Positions 8,339-16,658 of a stretch of DNA of 38,076 nucleotides are shown here, one piece after another. The notes below the pieces were generated by a model, which saw nothing but the letters and a program-made list of their open reading frames with translations, searched no databases and was not told the origin of the DNA. The DNA is from Salinivibrio siamensis (GTDB lineage Bacteria; Pseudomonadota; Gammaproteobacteria; Enterobacterales; Vibrionaceae). Within the stretch, counting starts at the first letter, position 1, and every line of letters begins with the position of its first letter. Location of the stretch: NCBI RefSeq assembly GCF_001996005.1, contig NZ_MUFB01000013.1, positions 4,228 to 42,303 on the forward strand. Direction: 5' to 3'. Both the position numbers and the translations under genes were made by a program.

Positions 8339-8387
8339 AATGAATGAACGTTCATTCATTTTAGAGCGTTTTTCGCGCAAATGACAA
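8339..8387 (-). promoter_or_regulatory. vexR promoter with perfect 22-bp palindromic operator
   Basis: Bases 8339-8360 form a perfect palindrome with half-site AATGAATGAAC. On the minus strand a -35 TTGTCA (8382-8387) and -10 TAAAAT (8358-8363) are 18 bases apart. The -10 overlaps the palindrome by 3 bases, so the transcription start would fall inside it. This is the expected layout for TetR autorepression. That the VexR-like protein binds here is inference. Confidence 0.8.
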
Positions 8388-8429
8388 GCATAAAGTGTAG
8401 CAAGCAAAATGCACTCTGCTGCGGTGAGA

Positions 8430-8457
8430 TAGACATCAGTTGGATTCGCTCTACAAT
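8430..8457 (+). promoter_or_regulatory. Probable rep promoter
   Basis: A -35 TAGACA (8430-8435) and -10 TACAAT (8452-8457) have 16-base spacing and lie 33 bases before the rep ATG. They are divergent from the efflux operon promoter. Confidence 0.55.
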
Positions 8458-8489
8458 GCTCATTCAGCCACTGATGAGGTGTTGTCACC

Positions 8490-10511
8490 ATGAAACTTAA
8501 CCCCGCGCAATCCGATGCCGTACGACATATCTCTGGACCTTGCTTGGTCTTGGCAGGGGCCGGCTCGGGAAAAACACGTGTCATTACCCATAAAATTGCC
8601 TATTTGGTTCAGCAATGTGGCTATAAAGCGCGCCATATCGCTGCGGTAACCTTTACCAACAAAGCGGCACGCGAGATGAAAGAGCGGGTAGCACAAAGTT
8701 TAGGAAAGCAAGAGTCGCGTGGTTTGATGGTGTCGACCTTTCATACCTTGGGCCTCAATATCATTCGGCGAGAATATAAAACCTTGGGGCTCAAGGCAGG
8801 CTTTTCGCTGTTTGATGATCAAGACCAATTAGCTTTGTTAAAAGCCCTGACCGAACAAGAGTTGGATAACGATAAAGATTTGCTCCGTCAGTTAGTGCAT
8901 ACCATTTCCAACTGGAAAAATGCCATGTTGGGGCCGGATGAAGCACTGGCTCAGGCGCAAGGCGAGCGTGATCAACTGTTTGCCGCCTGTTACGCGCGCT
9001 ACCAAAAACAAATGCGTGCGTATAACGCGCTGGATTTTGATGATCTCATTTTGATGCCGGTCGCGCTACTTAGCCAAAACCAAGCCGTACGCGAGCGGTG
9101 GCAAGCGCGCATTCGTTATTTATTGGTCGATGAATATCAAGATACCAACACCAGCCAATATCAGTTAGTGAAGCTGCTAGTGGGTGAGCGTGCACGTTTC
9201 ACGGTGGTCGGGGATGACGATCAGTCAATTTACTCGTGGCGAGGGGCTCAGCCGAAAAATCTGGTGTATCTTCAGCAAGACTTTCCGCGTTTGCACGTGG
9301 TGAAGTTGGAGCAAAATTACCGCTCAACCAGTCGCATCCTCCGCGCGGCCAACATCTTGATTGCCAATAATCCCCATGTATTCGAAAAGACCTTATTTTC
9401 TGCTTTACCTGATGGCGACATGCTCAAAGTATTGACGGCCAATAATGAAGAACATGAGGCGGAGCGCGTGGTCGGCGAGCTGATAGGCCATCGTTTTCTC
9501 GGACGTACCCAATACAAAGATTACGCCATCCTTTATCGCGGAAACCACCAATCGCGTTTAATCGAAAAAGCGCTGATGCAAAACCGCATTCCTTACAAGA
9601 TCTCGGGTGGGACGTCGTTTTTCTCACGTGCAGAAATCAAAGATATCATGGCCTATCTGCGCCTGCTCACGAACCCCGATGATGACAACGCGTTCTTGCG
9701 AGTCGTTAACACGCCACGACGTGAGATTGGCCCTGTGACGTTAGAGAAACTCGGCAGTTATGCCAACCAACGCGGAAAGAGCTTGTTTGCGGCAAGCTTC
9801 GAGCTCGGGCTAAGTCAACATTTATCGGGACGTGGTTTGGCGTCGCTACAAGCGTTTACCCGCTGGGTGGTAGAATTATCCGATCAAGCCGAGCGAGGCG
9901 ATACCGTGGCGGCGGTGAGGGCGCTTTTGCGTGACATTCACTACGAAGAGTGGCTGTACGAAACGTCTTCAAGCCCTAAAGTGGCTGAAATGCGGATGAA
10001 AAACGTCTCACAGCTTTATAGTTGGATTGTCGCCGACTTAGAAGGTGATAACCCCGATCAGGTCGAACGCAGCTTAAGAGAGGTGGTTCAGCGCCTTACA
10101 CTACGTGACATGATGGAGCGGGGGGAAGACGATGATGACGCAGACCAAGTCCAGTTGATGACCTTGCATGCCTCCAAAGGGCTCGAATTTCCTTATGTCT
10201 ACCTGATTGGCATGGAAGAAGGTTTATTGCCGCATCAGTCGAGCATTGATGAAGACAATATCGATGAAGAGCGGCGTTTGGCTTATGTCGGACTGACTCG
10301 TGCGCAAAAGGCGCTGACCTTTGTAGTGTGTCGAGAACGGCGTCAATTTGGTGAAGTGATTAAACCTCAGCAAAGCCGCTTCCTGGAAGAACTTCCTTTT
10401 GACGATGTGGAGTGGGAGTCGCAAAGAAAGCCTGTTTCACAAGAAGAGCGGATGGAGAAAGGGCAAGCCGCGATCGCCAACCTAAAAGCCATGCTGGATA
10501 AAAACAAATAA
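8490..10511 (+). CDS. rep: ATP-dependent DNA helicase Rep
   Basis: This 673-aa superfamily 1A helicase matches E. coli Rep from its first residues ([20 protein letters not shown]). Rep moves 3'-5' and clears protein blocks ahead of the replisome. Walker A AGAGSGKT is at 22-29 and motif Ia [15 protein letters not shown] follows. Motif II is [10 protein letters not shown], motif [18 protein letters not shown], motif [13 protein letters not shown], motif [15 protein letters not shown] and motif [10 protein letters not shown]. The DEYQDTN form and the N-terminus separate it from UvrD, which is encoded at 33219. It is expressed alone from a promoter at 8430 and ended by the hairpin overlapping its stop codon. 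Confidence 0.97.
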   Translation: MKLNPAQSDAVRHISGPCLVLAGAGSGKTRVITHKIAYLVQQCGYKARHIAAVTFTNKAAREMKERVAQSLGKQESRGLMVSTFHTLGLNIIRREYKTLGLKAGFSLFDDQDQLALLKALTEQELDNDKDLLRQLVHTISNWKNAMLGPDEALAQAQGERDQLFAACYARYQKQMRAYNALDFDDLILMPVALLSQNQAVRERWQARIRYLLVDEYQDTNTSQYQLVKLLVGERARFTVVGDDDQSIYSWRGAQPKNLVYLQQDFPRLHVVKLEQNYRSTSRILRAANILIANNPHVFEKTLFSALPDGDMLKVLTANNEEHEAERVVGELIGHRFLGRTQYKDYAILYRGNHQSRLIEKALMQNRIPYKISGGTSFFSRAEIKDIMAYLRLLTNPDDDNAFLRVVNTPRREIGPVTLEKLGSYANQRGKSLFAASFELGLSQHLSGRGLASLQAFTRWVVELSDQAERGDTVAAVRALLRDIHYEEWLYETSSSPKVAEMRMKNVSQLYSWIVADLEGDNPDQVERSLREVVQRLTLRDMMERGEDDDDADQVQLMTLHASKGLEFPYVYLIGMEEGLLPHQSSIDEDNIDEERRLAYVGLTRAQKALTFVVCRERRQFGEVIKPQQSRFLEELPFDDVEWESQRKPVSQEERMEKGQAAIANLKAMLDKNK

Positions 10512-10533
10512 CGCCGCAAGGGCGGCGTTATTG
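10508..10533 (+). terminator. Hairpin terminator of rep
   Basis: ATAACGCCGC pairs perfectly with GCGGCGTTAT across a short loop, starting inside the rep stop codon. The T tract is weak (TATTGT). It probably works in both directions for convergent rep and the cytochrome c5 gene. Confidence 0.65.
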
Positions 10534-10555
10534 TCACACGGGTTGCGTGGCGGTA

Positions 10556-10990
10556 TTAAAGTGCGTCGAGCATGTGCTCGATAGCCGCCACAATCTCATC
10601 ATCCGAGCAATCCATACACGTCCCTTTGGCAGGCATCGCATTAAAGCCGTTGATAGCGTGCGTGGTCAGCGTTTCCATGCCTTTATCGACACGTGGCCCC
10701 CAAGCGGCGGCATCGCCTGTTTTGGGCGCGCCGGCTGCGCCTGTGCCGTGACACGCGGTGCAGTAGGTGTTGTAGACCTGCTCGCCGCTGCGTGGGCCAC
10801 TCGGCTCTGCGGCGGCGGTTTGCGTTGGCGCTTCGCCGTCAATATACACATCACCAACCGGGGCAATGCGTTCAGCAATAGCGGCTTTTTCTTGCTCAGA
10901 CACTTCTAGCGCTTGCGCAGCAGAAGCAAATAACAGGGCCGCCACGGTGGCAACCATAATTTGACCTAGACTTTTTCCCTTTGCGCTCAC
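10556..10990 (-). CDS. Cytochrome c5 (monohaem, periplasmic)
   Basis: This 144-aa protein has an N-terminal signal segment (about residues 8-27, ending near ASAAQA) and a class I cytochrome c domain. The haem-binding CTACH motif (CXXCH) lies near residue 80 and the axial methionine is in FNAMPAKGTC. The CMDC pair after it is typical of cytochrome c5. It is a soluble or loosely bound electron carrier of the respiratory chain. The gene next to rep is also cytochrome c5 in Vibrio. It is transcribed towards rep, and a structured inverted repeat lies in its upstream region (11040-11087). The stop codon is about 25 bases from the rep terminator. Confidence 0.92.
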   Translation of the reverse strand: MSAKGKSLGQIMVATVAALLFASAAQALEVSEQEKAAIAERIAPVGDVYIDGEAPTQTAAAEPSGPRSGEQVYNTYCTACHGTGAAGAPKTGDAAAWGPRVDKGMETLTTHAINGFNAMPAKGTCMDCSDDEIVAAIEHMLDAL

Positions 10991-11039
10991 AATGACACTC
11001 CCACATTACTGGTGGCTTAACGCCTTTTTTATCTTATTT

Positions 11040-11087
11040 GCCGCCAACCTAAGGGGGTGAATCAATCAAGGGTGATTCGGTTGCGGC
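11040..11087. repeat. Nested inverted repeat upstream of cytochrome c5
   Basis: The outer arms GCCGCCAACC (11040-11049) and GGTTGCGGC (11079-11087) pair with one bulged base. They enclose an inner pair GAATCA (11059-11064) / TGATTC (11073-11078). On the minus strand this lies 50-97 bases before the cytochrome c5 start, so it is either an RNA structure in its leader or a protein site. The rest of the 323-bp gap holds the tRNA promoter and no gene that I can support. Confidence 0.5.
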
Positions 11088-11263
11088 CTGTCAGTCTCGT
11101 CTTAACGGATTTGCCAACGTTGCTGGGTTAACTCCGTGTAAAGATTAGGTGATTATAGCGCTTTAGATTGTTACGTTAAACCGTTATAGTAGAGACCTTA
11201 CTGACGATTTCTACGCAATTTGTTGAAAAAGAGACCAGTCAGTAAAAAAATTAAAAAAAGTGC

Positions 11264-11292
11264 TAGACGGCTGGTGGTGATATCCGTAATAT
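11264..11292 (+). promoter_or_regulatory. Promoter of the tRNA-Arg/His/Pro operon
   Basis: A -35 TAGACG (11264-11269) and -10 TAATAT (11287-11292) have ideal 17-base spacing, 21 bases before the first tRNA. The discriminator is fairly GC-rich, as in stringently controlled stable-RNA promoters. An A-rich stretch lies just upstream (11243-11259), in the position of an UP element. Confidence 0.65.
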
Positions 11293-11313
11293 TCGTCACC
11301 GCCAACGGGGCAA

Positions 11314-11390
11314 GCGCCCGTAGCTCAGTTGGATAGAGTGTTGGCCTCCGAAGCCAAAGGTCACAGGTTCAAATCCTGTCGGGCGCGCCA
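11314..11390 (+). tRNA. tRNA-Arg (anticodon CCG)
   Basis: This is a 77-nt cloverleaf with acceptor GCGCCCG/CGGGCGC and CCA encoded at 11388-11390. The anticodon stem TTGGC/GCCAA encloses CTCCGAA, giving CCG, which reads codon CGG. It is the first gene of a three-tRNA operon that parallels E. coli argX-hisR-proM. Confidence 0.97.
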
Positions 11391-11424
11391 TTCCGGGGAT
11401 AAAGGTAATTGGCAAAAAATCAGT

Positions 11425-11501
11425 GGTGGCTGTAGCTCAGTTGGTAGAGCCCTGGATTGTGATTCCAGTTGTCGCGGGTTCAAGTCCCGTCAGCCACCCC
11501 A
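11425..11501 (+). tRNA. tRNA-His (anticodon GTG)
   Basis: The acceptor GGTGGC pairs with GCCACC, including the extra G at position -1 opposite C73 that is diagnostic for tRNA-His. The anticodon stem TGGAT..ATTCCA region holds GTG. CCA is encoded at 11499-11501. It is the second tRNA of the operon. Confidence 0.97.
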
Positions 11502-11526
11502 TTATTTTCGCTCACAGCGAATATGT

Positions 11527-11603
<77 letters not shown>

Positions 11604-11610
11604 CTATTAC

Positions 11611-11640
11611 AAACCCTAGCCTAATGGCTGGGGTTTTTTT
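11611..11640 (+). terminator. Rho-independent terminator of the tRNA operon
   Basis: AAACCCTAGCC pairs with GGCTGGGGTTT (one G-U pair) across a TAAT loop, followed by a T run to 11640. It resembles the hairpin at 546-573 after the rRNA operon tRNA relic. Confidence 0.9.
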
Positions 11641-11770
11641 GTTTGGCCCTCCTCCCTATGACCATGTCTTTACTCCTCAAGCTTCCCCTGTAATAGGGTG
11701 ACTTTATATCGCTTTGCGAGTACGTGTTGATGATTCTTTTCTCTACGTGGCGACGTTGAGAGAGGATAAA

Positions 11771-11809
11771 ATGCAGAAATTAGAACTCTATCAAGATTCT
11801 GATAGATAA
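11771..11809 (+). CDS. Possible 12-aa leader peptide (uncertain)
   Basis: ATG at 11771 opens a frame of 12 codons (MQKLELYQDSDR) ending in TAA. It is preceded by AGAGGA at good ribosome-binding distance (4 bases). A frame this short can occur by chance. No family is recognised, and it is far (about 450 bp) from the next gene. It is recorded only because the ribosome binding site is good and the gap is otherwise empty. Confidence 0.15.
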   Translation: MQKLELYQDSDR

Positions 11810-11828
11810 AAAGTCACCAATCAGCAAT

Positions 11829-11853
11829 AAAAACCACACCTTTTGATGTGACT
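11829..11853 (-). terminator. Orphan minus-strand intrinsic terminator
   Basis: Read on the minus strand, CACATC, an AAAA loop and GGTGTG form a hairpin followed by GTTTTTATT. An upstream arm AACCACAC (plus 11869-11876) can compete for the same 3' arm (plus 11832-11839). No minus-strand gene lies between here and 12256, so the RNA it would end is unknown. Confidence 0.5.
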
Positions 11854-12256
11854 GCTATACCTATCATTGTGTGGTTCAAAAAACTGCCTTTCATTTATTA
11901 AGTAATCAATTAACTCGATAAATGCGTTTTTTTTGGTGCTTATCGCTGTCATTGTTTACACGCTGTTAAATAACTTTGCTTTATTCTATGCGCGATTTGC
12001 TTTAAAACAGGGGAAAGCGTAATACCTTATATCTTTATGATATGAAGTGTATTTTTTGTTTGACGCTTGGGTACACAATCGTAGCCAAGTGAATGAATAT
12101 TCGAGCCGACTGTGTCATTATGGCATTTTCTGCTGTGATGTTGATTTTTTGTGAAATGTTTGCCAGATTAAATCCGCATCTCTCCGAGGCAAGATCATAT
12201 CACCTTGTTTTGGTAAGGAAGTCGATCGTCACCTAAGACGATATCAAGGATGAAAA

Positions 12257-13975
12257 ATGTCACTGCTAGAAGTAAATAATCTACGAATAGAGTACCCGTC
12301 TCGCCATGGCGTTCACGCCGCCGTGACGTCATTGTCATTAACGATTGAGCGCGGTGAGATTGTTGGCGTGGTGGGTGAGTCTGGGGCGGGCAAGTCCACG
12401 GTCGGTAATGCCGTGATTGATTTGCTCAGTCCGCCGGGTCGCATTGCCAGTGGCGATGTGTATCTGGACGGTAAAAAAATCTCCGGGCTAACCCCCAACG
12501 AAATGCGCAAAGTGCGCGGTGATAAAATTGGGTTTATCTTTCAAGACCCGATGACCTCCCTGAATCCGCTGTTTACGGTCGAGCAGCAGCTTACCGAAAC
12601 CATTTTGACCAACTTGAATGTGACGCAGCAACAGGCCTATCAGCGCGCGCTTAATTTAATGGAGCAGGTGGGGATCCCTGAGCCAGAGCTGCGCATCAAA
12701 CAATACCCCCATCAGTTTTCCGGCGGGATGCGTCAGCGCGTGGTGATTGCGGTTGCGCTGGCCGGGGAGCCGGATCTCATCATTGCCGATGAGCCGACCA
12801 CGGCGTTGGATGTGTCCATCCAAGATCAAATCCTTAACCTCATCCGCGACTTATGCCAAAAGAAAAATGTTGGCTGTATGCTGGTCACCCATGATATGGG
12901 CGTGGTCGCCAATGTGACCGACCGTGTCGCGGTGATGTATCGTGGTGATTTGGTGGAGCTAGGCACCACCCAGCAGGTGTTAGGTGAGCCTCAGCATCCT
13001 TACACGCAAAGTCTCATTTCAGCGGTGCCACGCTCTGATATCAAGCTGGACCGCTTTCCGCTGGTCAATTATATCGAGGAAGCCGGTGAAACCCTTGAGC
13101 TTGATGTCAAGAATCACTGGCTGGGGCAAAGCCAAGATCAGCGCGCTTACAGCGGTCCGCTACTGCAGGTGAAAGATGTGTCCTTGCGCTTTATTACTAA
13201 GGATTCTCTCTTTGCGAGCCGCCGCGAATACGTCCAAGCCTCTGATCATGTCAGCTTTGACGTGGTTGAGGGGGAAACCTTTGGTCTTGTCGGTGAGTCG
13301 GGCTCAGGAAAGTCGACCATTGCGCGCGCGATCACCGGGCTTTATCCGCCCAACACGGGGCAAATCATTTTTGAAGATATCGATCTGACCGCGATTAAAA
13401 ACGAACGCGCCCGACGTCCTATTCGTCGCCAAATGCAAATGGTGTTTCAAAACCCGTATTCATCCATGAACCCACGGATGAAGATTTACGACATTATCGC
13501 TGAGCCCATTCGTTTTCACCGTTTGGCCGAAAGCGAGTCTCAAATCCGCCAAATCGTCGGCGACTTGCTTGATCACGTTGGCCTGGGTCGCGGCGCAGGG
13601 ATTAAATATCCGCACGAGTTCTCTGGGGGGCAACGCCAGCGTATTTCGATTGCTCGCGCATTGGCGACGCGTCCGCGTTTACTGATTTGCGATGAGCCGA
13701 CATCCGCGTTGGATGTGTCAGTACAAGCGCAAATTTTGAACCTGCTCAAAGATCTGCAGGACGAGCTCAATCTCACCATGTTGTTTATCAGTCACGATTT
13801 GCCGGTGATTCGCCAAATGTGTGACCGCATTGGTGTGATGCGCAAAGGCCAGCTGTTAGAAGTGGCACCGACAGAGCAACTGTTTACTAACCCACAACAC
13901 GAATATAGCCGTCAGCTTATCTCATTGATGCCAGAGTTTAAGGGAATGAGCACGGAAGGTTTGCAACCGGCATAG
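12257..13975 (+). CDS. Peptide-type ABC importer ATPase, two fused nucleotide-binding domains
   Basis: This 572-aa cytoplasmic ATPase carries two complete Opp/Dpp-type nucleotide-binding domains in one chain, the form seen in GsiA and similar importers. Domain 1 has Walker A GESGAGKST near residues 39-47, signature FSGGMRQR and Walker B LIIADEPTTALDV. Domain 2 has Walker A GESGSGKST near 345-353, signature FSGGQRQR and Walker B LLICDEPTSALDV. Each domain is followed by the C-terminal extension with the QHPYT or QHEYS element of oligopeptide transporters. It is the first gene of a four-gene operon ordered ATPase, binding protein, permease, permease, the same order as gsiABCD. The substrate cannot be read from sequence. 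Dipeptide, oligopeptide or glutathione-like substrates are possible. Confidence 0.93.
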   Translation: MSLLEVNNLRIEYPSRHGVHAAVTSLSLTIERGEIVGVVGESGAGKSTVGNAVIDLLSPPGRIASGDVYLDGKKISGLTPNEMRKVRGDKIGFIFQDPMTSLNPLFTVEQQLTETILTNLNVTQQQAYQRALNLMEQVGIPEPELRIKQYPHQFSGGMRQRVVIAVALAGEPDLIIADEPTTALDVSIQDQILNLIRDLCQKKNVGCMLVTHDMGVVANVTDRVAVMYRGDLVELGTTQQVLGEPQHPYTQSLISAVPRSDIKLDRFPLVNYIEEAGETLELDVKNHWLGQSQDQRAYSGPLLQVKDVSLRFITKDSLFASRREYVQASDHVSFDVVEGETFGLVGESGSGKSTIARAITGLYPPNTGQIIFEDIDLTAIKNERARRPIRRQMQMVFQNPYSSMNPRMKIYDIIAEPIRFHRLAESESQIRQIVGDLLDHVGLGRGAGIKYPHEFSGGQRQRISIARALATRPRLLICDEPTSALDVSVQAQILNLLKDLQDELNLTMLFISHDLPVIRQMCDRIGVMRKGQLLEVAPTEQLFTNPQHEYSRQLISLMPEFKGMSTEGLQPA

Positions 13976-14063
13976 CACGCTATGTCGACGCGGCATTGCG
14001 CCGCACCTCATCCATGATGCAAACACAGCAGGGGGCAACCCCTACGCATAAAGGAGCTATGCA

Positions 14064-15617
14064 ATGAAAACAATGAAGAGCAAGATTGCCGTGGCGCTTA
14101 TGGCCGCCGGCCTGAGCGTTAGTGCCGCGGCTGCAGATATCACCGTCGCGTATGATGCGGATCCGGTTTCACTGGACCCTCATGAGCAGCTTTCCGGTGG
14201 TACGCTACAGCTATCACACATGGTCTTCGACCCCTTGGTCCGCTTTACCCAAGAGATGGACTTTGAGCCTCGCCTCGCCACGTCTTGGGAGCGTATCGAT
14301 AATGAAACCGTGCGTTTCAATCTTCGCGAAGGCGTGACGTTCCATTCCGGAAACGCGTTTACTGCCGACGATGTGGTGTGGACCTTTGATCGTTTGAAAT
14401 CATCCCCCGACTTTAAAGGGATTTTCACCCCAATCGTTGATATCAAAAAAGTCGACGAGCACACGGTGGATGTGGTGACGGACGGTACCTACCCGCTGGT
14501 AGAAAACGTCATGACCTACGTGTTCCCGATGGACAGCAAGTTCTACAGTGGTGAGACAGAAGACGGCCGTGATAAATCTGAGCTGAAGAAAAATGGCTCA
14601 ACCTATGCGTCGACACACCTGTCAGGCACCGGGCCGTATGTGGTTGACGAACGTGAACAAGGCGTGGTTGTCGAGTTTGACCGTAATGAGAATTACTGGG
14701 ACAAAGACAGCGAAGGCAATGTGGATAACATCACGCTGCGTCCGATCAAAGAAGATGCCACCCGCGTCGCGGCGCTGCTGTCTGGTGATGTCGACATGAT
14801 TGCGCCTGTTTCTCCTAACGACTATCGCCGTATCGAACGTGCCGACGAGCTGCAATTGGTGACCATGCCAGGGACGCGGGTCATCACCTTCCAAATGAAC
14901 CAGAGTGTGGTGGATGAGTTTAAAGATCCACGTGTTCGCCAAGCGGTGGCTTATGCGGTCAACAACGAAGGTATCGCGCAGAAGATCATGAAAGGGGCGG
15001 CCACGCCCGCGAGCCAGCAAAGCCCAGTCGGGTATGCAGGCTATAATCCTGATCTCGAGCCACGTTATGACCTGGCGAAAGCGAAAAAACTGATGGAAGA
15101 GGCCGGTTACCCAGATGGTTTCTCAATCACCATGATTGCCCCTAACAACCGTTACGTGAACGATGAAAAAATCGCTCAAGCGGTGGCGGCAATGATGGCG
15201 AAAATTGGTATCAAGGTTGACTTGCAAACCATGCCAAAAGCGCAGTACTGGCCTGAGTTTGATAAGTGCGAAGCGGGCATGCAGATGATCGGTTGGCACC
15301 CAGATACAGAAGATTCTGCCAACTTCACCGAGTTCCTCACCATGACACGTGATGCGGACACCGGTAAGGGTCAGTATAACTGTGGCCACTACTCGAACAG
15401 CGAAGTGGATAAGCTGGTGATGGAAGCCAACTCAGAAACGGATCTGGAAAAGCGTAGTGCGATGCTGCAAAAGGTCGAGAAGATCCTGTATGACGAAGCG
15501 GCTTTCTTACCTCTGCACTGGCAAGATCCATCATGGGCAGCCAAAAATAACGTTAACATCGAGCCGATCGTTAACGGTATGAACTTCCCTTACTTCGGCG
15601 ATCTAGTGGTCGAGTAA
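14064..15617 (+). CDS. Periplasmic substrate-binding protein of the peptide ABC importer
   Basis: This 517-aa protein is an SBP family 5 (DppA/OppA/GsiB) binding protein. A Sec signal peptide occupies residues 1-24 (cleavage after SAAAA). The family signature region LDPHEQLSGGTLQL...VFDPLVRF lies at about 38-64, and DEHTVDVVT and VRQAVAYAVN stretches follow. Two late cysteines (KCEAGM and YNCGHY) match the disulfide of DppA-like proteins. An AAGGAGCT ribosome binding site precedes the ATG by 6 bases. An 88-bp gap with a small GCGGC/GCCGC hairpin separates it from the ATPase. A strong hairpin after its stop (15628-15652) may stabilise its mRNA, which suits a protein needed in excess over the membrane parts. 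Ligand unknown. Confidence 0.93.
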   Translation: MKTMKSKIAVALMAAGLSVSAAAADITVAYDADPVSLDPHEQLSGGTLQLSHMVFDPLVRFTQEMDFEPRLATSWERIDNETVRFNLREGVTFHSGNAFTADDVVWTFDRLKSSPDFKGIFTPIVDIKKVDEHTVDVVTDGTYPLVENVMTYVFPMDSKFYSGETEDGRDKSELKKNGSTYASTHLSGTGPYVVDEREQGVVVEFDRNENYWDKDSEGNVDNITLRPIKEDATRVAALLSGDVDMIAPVSPNDYRRIERADELQLVTMPGTRVITFQMNQSVVDEFKDPRVRQAVAYAVNNEGIAQKIMKGAATPASQQSPVGYAGYNPDLEPRYDLAKAKKLMEEAGYPDGFSITMIAPNNRYVNDEKIAQAVAAMMAKIGIKVDLQTMPKAQYWPEFDKCEAGMQMIGWHPDTEDSANFTEFLTMTRDADTGKGQYNCGHYSNSEVDKLVMEANSETDLEKRSAMLQKVEKILYDEAAFLPLHWQDPSWAAKNNVNIEPIVNGMNFPYFGDLVVE

Positions 15618-15627
15618 TGGACTAAAA

Positions 15628-15652
15628 CAGGGCCCCAACCGCTGGGGCCCTG
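15628..15652 (+). terminator. Intercistronic hairpin after the binding-protein gene
   Basis: CAGGGCCCCA (15628-15637) pairs perfectly with TGGGGCCCTG (15643-15652). No T tract follows, so it is more likely a partial terminator or 3'-end stabiliser between the binding protein and permease genes than a full stop. Confidence 0.6.
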
Positions 15653-15677
15653 ATTATCCAATCGCTTAGAGGCACAC

Positions 15678-16655
15678 ATGGTAACGTTTTTAGTCAAACG
15701 TCTGGTACAGGCACTGATTGTGATGTTTGTCATCAGTCTGGTGGCGTTTGCTATCCAAGACAACCTCGGCGACCCCTTGCGGGAGCTGGTGGGGCAATCA
15801 GTATCAGAAGCGGAGCGTGATGCGCTGCGTGATGAAATGGGGCTTAACGATCCCTTCTTAACCAAATATACCCGCTTTGTAGGCAAGGCCCTACAAGGGG
15901 ATTTAGGCAATTCTTATTTCTTTAAGCGTCCAGTCGTGGACGTCATTTTAGATAAATTGGTGGCAACGCTAGAACTCGTGGCGGGGGCGGCACTGATCAT
16001 TGTCGTGGTGTCGATTCCACTCGGGGTGTACTCGGCGATTCACCCCAATAGCATGCTCACCAAGATAATCATGGGCTTTAGTATCGTGGGTATCTCGATA
16101 CCTGTCTTCTTGACCGCGATTATGCTCATGTATGTCTTCTCGATTGAGTTGGGCTGGCTGCCTTCTTATGGGCGTGGAGAAACGGCCAATTGGCTTGGCT
16201 GGGAGTCCGGCTTTTTCACCCTGGATGGCTTAGCGCATTTGGTGCTGCCCTCCGTGTCGCTGGCATCCATCATGCTACCTTTGTTCATTCGCTTGGTGCG
16301 CTCTGAAATGCTGGAAGCCTTGGGAACCGAGTATGTGAAATTTGCACGTGCTAAAGGGCTGCCCGAAAACAAGGTTTATTATCAGCATGCGCTGAAGAAC
16401 ACCATGCTGCCGGTGGTAACGGTTGGTGGTGTGCAAATCGGTACCATGATTGCGTATACCATTTTGACCGAGACCGTCTTTCAGTGGCCGGGGACGGGCT
16501 TTTTGTTCCTTGAAGCGATTAACCGTGTAGATACACCGTTGATTACCGCTTACGTGATTTTCGTCGGGCTGATCTTTGTGGTGACCAACACCATTGTCGA
16601 TCTGCTGTATGGCTTGATTAACCCAACGGTTAACTTAACCGGCAAGGAGGCGTAA
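15678..16655 (+). CDS. Peptide ABC importer permease, DppB/GsiC type
   Basis: This 325-aa inner-membrane permease starts with the MVTFLVKRLVQALIVMFVISLVAF segment typical of DppB/OppB and has about six TM helices. A periplasmic domain with a GLNDPFLTKYTRFVGKALQGDLG stretch follows the first TM. The cytoplasmic coupling motif (EALGTEYVKFARAKGLPENKV) lies near residues 215-235 and contacts the ATPase. It would pair with the next permease to form the channel. It is 3 bp upstream of that gene and in one operon with the ATPase and binding protein. Confidence 0.94.
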   Translation: MVTFLVKRLVQALIVMFVISLVAFAIQDNLGDPLRELVGQSVSEAERDALRDEMGLNDPFLTKYTRFVGKALQGDLGNSYFFKRPVVDVILDKLVATLELVAGAALIIVVVSIPLGVYSAIHPNSMLTKIIMGFSIVGISIPVFLTAIMLMYVFSIELGWLPSYGRGETANWLGWESGFFTLDGLAHLVLPSVSLASIMLPLFIRLVRSEMLEALGTEYVKFARAKGLPENKVYYQHALKNTMLPVVTVGGVQIGTMIAYTILTETVFQWPGTGFLFLEAINRVDTPLITAYVIFVGLIFVVTNTIVDLLYGLINPTVNLTGKEA

Positions 16656-16658
16656 GCG

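Larger units (their letters stand above)
11641..12256. other. AT-rich gene-poor region before the ABC transporter operon
   Basis: These 616 bases carry no recognisable gene. They hold a 12-codon reading frame with a ribosome binding site (11771-11809), an intrinsic terminator facing the minus strand (11829-11853) and runs of A and T. They presumably hold the promoter of the peptide transporter operon. I could not settle on a convincing sigma70 promoter or a CRP site here, so the transporter's leader may be long. Confidence 0.5.

Noticed and set aside
8323-8355. Upstream ATG for vexR
   Set aside because: It lies in the operator palindrome at about the predicted transcription start, leaving no leader for ribosome binding.
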